Below are positions 55,470 to 64,000 of a stretch of 64,000 nt of DNA, piece by piece. Position numbers and translations under genes: made by a program. The number at the start of each line of letters is the position of its first letter. The first letter of the stretch is position 1. The DNA is from Hydractinia symbiolongicarpus (lineage: Eukaryota > Cnidaria > Hydrozoa > Anthoathecata > Hydractiniidae). Where the stretch lies: assembly GCF_029227915.1 (NCBI RefSeq), contig NC_079887.1:20769650-20833649 (forward strand), read 5' to 3'. The notes under the pieces are model-generated. The model had not been told where the DNA came from, made no database searches, and saw only the letters and a program-made list of their open reading frames with translations.

Positions 55470-58400
55470 TAACGATCTTTTTTATTTGGACCATGCAGTA
55501 AGTTAATAAGTAGAGCAGGATAAGGTAAGCAAAAGAAGGAAACGATTTCATAAAAAATATAAATAAAAAGTCTCTTAAGTAAATTAAAATGGCCGTAAAA
55601 AGGTTGTTTCCCGGTAACTACAGAGGTTTGATAGGTTGATATCGAAACTTGTTGAATCTTTATTTATCTATTGTGAAAGTAAGACAATTATATAGTGATT
55701 AAAAAAAAATTGTTGAGTGCACTCTGTCGCGCTCAAGTTATATTTTTGAAAATGAATAAATTATAATGATGTTTTGTTGCAAAAAAGACTTGCTTACCCT
55801 AAGGTTGTGTTTAATATTATCTAGGCTGACTTTTGACGTTATGGCCCATTTTGAAAGAAGAGGTTAAGCACCTAGATTTGCCTGTAGTGTGCAGTATATT
55901 TGAGTAACGTAATGCAAATCAATATAGACTTAACAAAACTTCCAGAGGCACTGATAAGGTTTAACGATACCTGGTTTAGGATAAATCTTTAGCACAAAAT
56001 GTATAAAGTGTATGAATGCATAAAGTCCTTTACACGATAATACATTTTTGTAGATGTGTTATTTTATCAGTAGATTATCAAACGAACTACAAGCGTCAAT
56101 TTTTTCGGAATTCGTGAAGCCAAACGAAGACATTACCACTAAATGAAAAATAAATAAATAAATAAAAAGCATGTCTATAGATGTTACAGGGAAATTCTAT
56201 GCGACATATTTCTCAAACAAAAATAACTTTATTTATTATTACCTTCACTTCTTCATCACTTCTAGTAGAGTCAGTCTAAAAAGAACTTGTAAACTAAAGT
56301 GACCAAACCAAGCTTACGAATAACCCATTTATCGTGGTTAATGACCCACCTAGCCAAAAACCTGCTGTATTTTTAGAGAGTAAAAATAAAATTTATCATA
56401 ATGGTTATGGAATTCTTTAAAAAATTCTTGTAACATTGCTACTTTTTCTTGAAACATTCACAACTTTTTTGTTGGATATTAAACCCAAATATCCTTAAAT
56501 CTGTAAGCAACCTCACCAGTTTTCAAAGCACAAAGATCTTGGGAATTGTATATTTATATCTATCTAGTCCTAATCGTAAAATATGCTGATGTTCATAAAA
56601 ATAAATACGTTAATGATTATTTCAGATTTTTAAACTGTTTAGTTGAAAGAAGTAGCTCTTGAAATGTGGGCTATGACATAGCTGTTACTATTACTGACTA
56701 GTTACATGGACACTTCCTTTGGGACTTTAGTGTTATCCTCAAACAGCAGGAAAGACTCACACATTTCATGCATGGACCTCCTAAGTTTTTTTGTTTATAT
56801 AACCATTTTATTCAGGTAGTATTCCGCATGACGTCATAAAAATACTTTTACTTTCTTGCATATAACTTCCGTTATGACGGACCGGCTAAAAGAATTTTTG
56901 GATAACTGTGTATATTTCGTGTTGATGCGTGCAAATATAAGGAACTTTTTTTGTCAAAATACATTTTGTTATTATTTCTCAAGCTTGATTGGCAATATAG
57001 TTTAACTGTTGTAGAGTCGGGAAACTCTACAATATTTGTTGTGTAATCTGTTTCCAATAATATGATAATTGTGGCTTTTATATTTATGAAAAGTTTAAAA
57101 CTCTGCTGTTTACTTCCAACTTTTAATTTGCTTATTGTTGAATGTCTCTGTGCTCTTATGGTAAAATCGCTTCATGTTACAGATATTCCTGTTTGTCTGT
57201 TACATTTACTCTTCATGGTTTTTTTTGACGTCATATCATTCATAATCTGCCATGTTTAGTTATTTAAATTGCTGCACGTTCATCCTTCGTCCTTATTCAG
57301 CACCGGTCCATGCTGATCTCTAACCAACGTTAAAACGATATTTATATTGTTCAAAGCTCAAACAAAGCAAACCTTGCAACAACGACATACATTTCAGCTG
57401 ATACTGCTTACAACATCAGCTGAAACCTTTGTGTGCACCAGATGGTCAAAATGATGTGAAAAATGAGTTCTTGAGTTACAACGTGTTTTTAAGCGTTTCT
57501 TTATCAAACTCACGAAATGGTGTGTTTGTTCTTTTTGTCATTTCAGGGGCTTTTTCACACGATTTAAATTTCATCGCTTTTTACAAAATTTGGGTAGGTA
57601 ACTAGAATCAGTAGGATGTTTAGTGTGCGCAATAGACATCAAATTATTTTCGTTGCATACAACACATTTAATTAACCAGTCAATCTTGTAAATCGTGCTT
57701 CGCCTGGAAACGCAATCTACAATTGACGTCGAGGACTCAAAATACAGATGCCTAATTAAAACTACCATGTCAATTAAAAAGGTTAAAAATAATAGGGAAA
57801 AGTCATCAAAGATATTATAACACACACCAAAACATATAATATTTTAAAATCAGACAAGCGTATAAGTTTTTATGTCTCTTTTATACATCTTCTACTTCTT
57901 CTTTTTTATATATTTTTAAAGTTCTGTTGAAAGTTTATTACTGTTTTTGTCTACATATCCATTTTGAGGTTTTCACCCACCTTTACGGCCCAAAGGTATT
58001 TTAGTTTAATATTATGAATTCTCATGCGCATTCGTAAAATTGAAAAGTCTGATAACACACCTTATTACTTGTGATGCTTAGATACCTATATTTTATTGTG
58101 GTGAGATAGAAAATAGCTAGGTAGCTAGGTAGCTAATTTGATTTTAATGCTTTTTGACTAACTGTTGTAGATTATTGAGTGTATATAAACTTGATATAGC
58201 CGGCAGTTTAAAAGCATGTTTTACCGGTTAAATCAAGAAAATTGCCAAAAAAGTCCTACTTGAAATTCTGGAATGCAGGAGGTATAAGCTAATGCAAAAT
58301 TTATTAAAAGGAATGCTAGTTCCTTTACACTGGTTTAAAACACCTTCGTAACTTTTAAGTCAATATTTTTCTACTCAATCTACTAAACCTTTGGTTTTGA

Positions 58401-59743
58401 CGTAATGGCCCGAGTAATGCTTAATTGTAATTACCACGCCAGAGCTATTTCAAAATTTTAAAAATAAGCATCGGGATCTTTTTTTACAAATCACGCTTTT
58501 AGGAATTTATGAAAATTTCGTTGTTTTCAAAACAATATACAAGGTGTAGAAGTTAGAATTGCCCATTGGTAACAAAGTTAATTTTACGCCATGTTTCTAT
58601 ATTTTTATATAGTATTGTGATTGGTTATATTTTGTCACGTGTGTATAATCTGTATATTAACGCAACTCAGGTATATCTTTTCCCTTGTAAATAGTCTTTC
58701 GAGAAGAACGTAGAGTTGTGTCTTATATAGAATTATATTGTCCTATAAGTTGGTGTTTAACATTCTGCATTTCACAGGTAGCTGCAATGGATATTTACTT
58801 TTTCCTTGCTGACTCTCTACTTAGGAAGGTTATATCTACGCGTCGTGCGCCATCAAAATCAAACTTCTGTTTTAATCATGTTTGTCGTTATGCAAAACTT
58901 GGATGACTTTTTAAACAAATGCAGTTTTAAAATTCCCTAATAAGTTTCCTTTTTTCATTTTTTCATCTACTCTCTTTCAGGTTTACGAGTTTTTTCGAAA
59001 ACTTTAGATTCGTGTCGTGTTGTTTATATTTTGTTGATAATAGAAAAGTGTGCATTACAACAACCAAATAAAGTTGGTGACATTTCACTAACAAAGTTTC
59101 AAGTAAAAAGAATCAGCTACATAAATTGATAGCATAATACTTAGATGCTGATTACATAAAGAAATTCTCCGCGTGGCGAAATTTCAACTAGGCGTAGAAC
59201 AACCGACTGAAATTTTCGGGAAGAAATGTCATGTAATCGCAAAAACCATGCTCATGCAGAGATGTAACTTTCGAGTTAGCAAAATATAAATTGGGCGATA
59301 GCTATCTTTTTTCAAAATTTTGTTTGGATAAGCATTGTTTGTTAACATTGTTTCTGATTGGTAAAAACTTAACTTACATTCCATTTCTGGAAGATGCTTC
59401 AACTCGGCCAAGTTGAAAAAAAATTTAGTCCGGGCTAAGTTTATTCTTAAATCTCCATGTAATAGCAAAACATTTTTCAGCCGCGCCCCAGTTAAAATTC
59501 TCCATGAAATTAGTATTTTAAATTGACACTAAAAGTTTATTGAAATCAATAAAATCATTAGTAGGGTAAATTCCACTCTATACAAACAAAACAATTTCGA
59601 GTTTCATTTTACAAAAAAATAAAAATAAATTATTCAAACAAAAAGCATAGGGTATTTCCCATTTAGCTAAGCGCTGCAACTATGAAAATTCCCAAATGCG
59701 CAAGTAAAAACTTTTTTTACAGAGATGAGTTAGACGCTTTTTG
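55470..59743. other. Gene-poor interval
   Basis: No recognisable protein blocks. A frame at 58718-58906 (MSYIELYCPISW...) lacks family similarity and splice support. If copy 1 of the TRAF-like exon belongs to a functional gene, its later exons should be here, and I could not find them. Confidence 0.45.
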
Positions 59744-59916
59744 ATGTCTTTAAATTCGAAATATAATCAAGAAGAAGGATATTCTGTCAATCTGCAATTA
59801 GATCCATCCCAACAAGTGAAATACATTTGTTTACTTTGCAAGAAAGTTCTAAAGAATCCAGTGCAGACGATACGTGGTTTGCTAGCTTGTGAAAGCTGCT
59901 ACTATCGAAATTTCAG
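59744..59916 (+). CDS. TRAF/RING-like first exon, copy 2
   Basis: Nearly identical to 53106-53278: MSLNSKYNQEEGYSVNLQL, YICLLCKKVLKNPVQT, ESCYYRNFR, same length and same phase-2 donor (TTTCAG|GTATTA). Only about three amino-acid changes in 57 residues. Sequence similarity drops sharply just upstream of the ATG (only AGACGCTTTTTGATG is shared) and just past the donor. The sharp limits suggest selection on the exon or a small duplicated unit. Further exons may lie beyond the window. Confidence 0.5.
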
Positions 59917-61989
59917 GTATTATTTTATTTCTTAAATTAAGACTTAATTAATAAATGAATAAATAAATATAATGGTTTACAATGTGACTTATTTTAATTT
60001 CAATGGATGCGAAAAGTTTATAATCTTGCGTAATGGCTTAGATATCTGCGCATTGTGATGCTTTCGGAGAACTATCCAACGTTACAGGTTAAAAGAAACA
60101 TGTTTAGGTGCTATAAAAAACTAGCCATTTTACTCTGCAACATATTATTTTGTTAGCTTTCTTTATCACTTTATAAGAAGTAACAATATTTGCACGACTC
60201 ATTTTAAAGTGGGAACCGTAGCTACTATGTCAGATATTTGAACGCACTACAACATAAAGTAGTGTTGTAATAATTTTCTATACAAAACAAATGGGGTTCG
60301 ATGAAAAGGTTATCATTTTGCAAAGCAAAGAGTATCTTAAAGAAAAGTATTGACACTACAATTCGCTGCTGTGACAAAGATGTGGAAAGTATAAACCGAA
60401 AACGTAACGAGAATTATTACGATGGGGATTTTAAAAGGATGATTTATATTTCCTGATACATCCCTATCAGCGCGCGCAAAATTATTTCACCTGCGATGTG
60501 TATAGTTCCATTTGTTCTATGCATAAATATTTGCCTTGTCTGTGCAAGGTATTTCGAAATTAAATCTCACATCGTAGAAAGCTCCATGCTCTGGAAGAAA
60601 AGGTTTAAGAATTTGGATGATTACCCCATGCTAGAACATATATTTTCAGATAACAGGATTTTTTATACGAATTGAAAGATATATGAATAGATAAAAGATT
60701 TATTGAATAAACTAGATTAATAAATAAAAATTGTATGGAGAAAAAATAAAAAATATTTTTGTTGTTGTGTTGTTGTTATGACAACTAATTTATTAGGTCG
60801 CTGGTAAAATTTGTGTGACATATCTTACTACAGAAAAGAATTAAAAAATATAACCAAACAAAACAAAGCTACGATCACCTCTGTTGCTTTGTTAGAATAC
60901 AAGGAATTATAAAAAACAAATTAGGCTAAACACCTGCGTGCCCCTCAAATGAAAGAAGAGAAAAGACGGTCAAATTTGTAATTAGATTCGATTAAGAAAA
61001 AACATCTATTGTTGACGATGTTAATACGTTTTTAAATAAGAGGTTTATCTGTCAGATTAAAATTTATGATTACTTTCGTATCTTACACTTCCTTCTAACG
61101 TTATGAAAAAACAATACACTTTTTTTTTAAGAAATTTCAAGTATTAATAAATATGGCGCTGGCGTTTATGCTCCTGCGAACAAAAAAATCAAATGCCCTG
61201 AAACCTGTCAATTTTTAGCATAAAATTGCAGACAAATTAAACACTTTTAAATATCATTTGAAAATAGGGTACATTTCTTAAGCCACGTTAAATGTCAAGT
61301 ATCAGTTTTTTTTGGCTAAAAATTTCACATTTTATTACCATTATTCAGTTCCAATGAACTGAACAAACAATGAGATTTTATTGTGGTGAGATCTAACCAC
61401 TCAATAGCAGAATTACTAATTCATAGAACTAAAAAATTCTTTAGAACCCGCTGAAACTGTCAAATTGGTTTATGTGGTTTTCTTTTAATTGTCTCAAATT
61501 AACTCTTAGACTCCGAAGTACGACAATTGGCGTCACATAAGGCCAAAATACCGACATGTCGTTATTAGTCATTTTGTTGACGAAAATATCGTACTGCAAT
61601 CAAAATTCTTGTAAAGCTTTTCTTAACCACAATTACTAAGAATTGTATTTTTGCAGGTTGAGTAATTTGTAAATATGGGAAAATTGTTGTGAACATTTCT
61701 GGTAAAAACAACACGTCTCAAATACAAGAGACGAATAATCACTTCTGCGTGAAACATTTGTCATTTGATCGGTTGATGTAAAGCAGAAACAATAGTTATT
61801 GTTGACAATGTCAAGTTAAGTTCTAAGTAAGAGGTTTACCTGTGAGATTAAATTTTGTTATTACTTTCGTATCCTACACTTTGTTGTGACGGCTCTAACA
61901 AAAGTGTTTATTTGCTAAATAAAACTTCTAAAAAAATATAAGTTTGCGCGCTTTTTGACTGCTATTTTCAAACTAATACAATTTGAACG
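59917..61989. other. Gene-poor interval
   Basis: No coding blocks or repeats recognised. A diverged direct repeat (GTTGACGATGTTAATACG / GTTGACAATGTCAAGTTA, then AAGAGGTTTA.CTGT.AGATT and TTACTTTCGTATC.TACACTT) occurs at about 61010-61090 and 61798-61880. Confidence 0.5.
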
Positions 61990-62364
61990 TTTTTTAGATG
62001 TACAGGCTAAAAATATAAAGAACAGACCGCAACGATTGATATTTTTTAGATGTACAGGCTAAAAATATAAAAAACAGACCGCAACGAATGATGTTTTTTA
62101 GATGTACAGGCTAAAAATATAAAAAACAGACCGCAACGAATGATATTTTTTAGATGTACAGGCTAAAAATATAAAAAACAGACCGCAACGATTGATATTT
62201 TTTAGATGTACAGGCTAAAAATATAAAAAATAGACCGCAACGATTGATATTTTTTAGATGTACAGGCTAAAAATATAAAGAACAGACCGCAACGAATGAT
62301 ATTTATTAGATGTACAGGCTAAAAATATAAAAAACAGACAGCAACGAATGATATTTTTTAGATG
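61990..62364. repeat. 52-bp minisatellite, about 7 copies
   Basis: Unit TTTTTTAGATGTACAGGCTA plus AAAATATAAAAAACAGACCG plus CAACGAATGATA. AGATGTACAGG recurs every 51-52 bp from 61997, ending in a truncated unit at 62360. Copies differ at a few positions (AAGAAC/AAAAAC, GATTGAT/GAATGAT). Confidence 0.92.
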
Positions 62365-64000
62365 TTGAGTAAAAAAAAAGATTAACGCTAGAATTGGTAA
62401 AATTTCGTCTCAAGGATACATGAAATTCTCAAATCGTTATTATAGACAAATTTTTGATTTTTCTATCATTAGGAGGTTTATAATTTATAAAAATATTTAT
62501 TTTGTATAAAAAATATCAATTTCAGCAGGAAAAAGATAAAAAAAGGAAAAATATAAAATAACAAAGTTTACAAAATTTACGGTTTAGATCTCGATGTCTC
62601 AAAAACTCTACATTTTTTAAGCTAAAAGGTACAAACATCTAAAAATATCGAGACAAAACTAAAATACTAATGTTTTGGGCATACTGAGCTCTCACGGGTG
62701 TCTATTTTGTTTAAAAATGAATTTTTTTGATCACAGTGTGAACGTAAAAATACAAAGGAGAAGCAGGAAAAGCAACTTTTTCGATATTAATTCAAAACTT
62801 ACCGAGACAACGTTTAAGTACTAAGTAGAGTAGATTTAATAGTGTGATTTTTATGCAATAAGCTGTGAATCCGTTTAGGGTCAAGAGTCGGCAACTCGAA
62901 AATGGTGATGTTCAATAATTATTTAGTTTACTATCTTATGACATGACAAACTTATCTAGCTTCCAGAAAATATTCATTTCTATATAATTTATATACTTCG
63001 CTGTTTACGAAATATAGACAGTATTCTTATCACGTATTCTTAAAAACAGAAGAAAACAATTAGTTAAGAAAAAAACAATTCCAACGCATTTTCAATTTTG
63101 TATTCCTAAAATCTATATTAGCGCAATAGTCAATTTGGTTTATGTGTTCCTTGTCTTCTTGCGTGTCAGGATGCGCGCGCATATGTGAACATTTGTAAGC
63201 ATTTATTACTCACCTATAATCTGTTTCTTGTGTCATTTCACATGTATATGACTGAAAAATTTTTTAAAGAAAAAAAGGGTGCAAGTAAAGGCATTACTAG
63301 TAACTACGCAGGGGCACTACCAGGTAGGGTTTCTAGAACCGGGTGGAAATTAAAAATACCTCTCCCCTAAAAACGATTATTCTGCCATTTTACGTATTTA
63401 CGGGTTTACGGCAATATGTTTCTGTCGTTATTTGTAATAATCGTCGGGATTAGTAGCAACTTATGTAATTTGAAATAACTTGTCGCATGTAAAAGGTTCA
63501 TCACGGCCACATGAGAATGACTCATCCCGATCGGACTTCGGAACATAACGGGCGAGTATAATCGGTATAATCAAATTGCAGGAGCATCGCTAATATACTG
63601 CCTGACGGCGAGCGAGATTTTATACGCGATCCTAAGAACTGGCAGCTGCAGAAAGAACAATTACATGCCCTGCAGCAATATATTAGCGATGTGAAGCAAT
63701 TCGTAATTAACTTACTGTCGCAAATTGTAATAAGTACAGAAGTACTATATCCTTGTTTCGTGTGAGAAAAAGAAAAGAATTTCTTTACGAGGGTATGAAG
63801 TTTGTGCCATCCATCTGCACTGTCCTCTAAGAGGTTTTTGAAATAGAGTGGTTTGTTGATGTGCGAATGAATAAAACGATAATATTTTAATAATAGAAAT
63901 ACTTTTTTGAATTCAATATTTTTTTCAAAGCATTCGATTCATTAAAGAAGAAATTGGTAGACCTATCCCCTGCGATCTTGCCTGGCTCGAAATATGAAGA
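62365..64000. other. Gene-poor interval to the window end
   Basis: Nothing coding recognised. The stretch 63480-63720 is less AT-rich and contains the inverted pair at 63594/63692. Confidence 0.45.
63594..63692. repeat. Inverted repeat CATCGCTAATATACTGC
   Basis: CATCGCTAATATACTGC at 63594 and GCAATATATTAGCGATG ending at about 63692 form a 17-bp stem with about one mismatch across a roughly 65-nt GC-richer loop. Probably a small foldback element. Confidence 0.5.

Noticed and set aside
58718-58906. 62-codon frame MSYIELYCPISW as a TRAF second exon
   Set aside because: No RING second-half, zinc-finger or MATH residues; splice sites unconvincing.

Overview
This is an AT-rich, intron-rich animal genome segment packed with transposon debris. 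Two multi-exon conserved metazoan genes could be rebuilt exon by exon with consistent splice phases. Their divergence, together with the transposon families seen (MULE/SWIM, THAP-DDE, Helitron, Academ-like, LINE) and a mucin-like membrane protein, suggests a cnidarian, probably a hydrozoan. That organism call is inference; no rRNA or mitochondrial marker is present. No tRNA, rRNA or CRISPR array was recognised.

Layout. 1-7.4 kb: the 3' half of the clustered-mitochondria gene CLUH on the + strand (16 exons, 629 codons plus stop, TPR region at the C-terminus). 9.6-29.5 kb: a RUN-TBC Rab-GAP of the SGSM1/2 family on the - strand, convergent with CLUH (21 coding exons, about 1083 residues, both catalytic fingers intact). 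Its introns hold a 3.9-kb DNA transposon with about 480-bp terminal inverted repeats and an XPG/FEN1-like nuclease gene, a TA-flanked MITE, a TTAA-flanked 1-kb element, palindromic MITEs, a 41-bp minisatellite, a TGATGG/TGATGA microsatellite and an antisense LINE fragment.

30-38 kb: an intronless orphan class-A GPCR (- strand) with a relic copy of its 5' end 2 kb away, a cluster of mini-Helitrons, and a five-exon gene for a secreted-then-anchored Thr-rich mucin-like single-pass membrane protein (+ strand). 38-48 kb: a transposon graveyard with a LINE 3' end, a SWIM-finger MULE transposase pseudogene, a near-perfect 363-bp tandem duplication, and a THAP-DDE transposase pseudogene interrupted by short repeats. 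49.4-49.9 kb: the terminal exon of a glycosyltransferase-like gene. 50-64 kb: two nearly identical TRAF/RING-like first exons 6.6 kb apart, with three head-to-tail Helitrons between them, a perfect 33-bp-arm hairpin, a 52-bp minisatellite and long stretches with no recognisable gene.

Functionally the clear genes are independent: CLUH (mRNA binding and mitochondrial distribution), SGSM (Rab/Rap small-GTPase regulation), a 7TM receptor and a membrane mucin. The most unusual objects are the nuclease-bearing long-TIR transposon, the head-to-tail Helitron arrays with intact termini, and an in-frame 81-bp duplication across an SGSM splice acceptor. Exon borders were read by eye from splice consensus and family similarity, so single borders may be off by a base or two.
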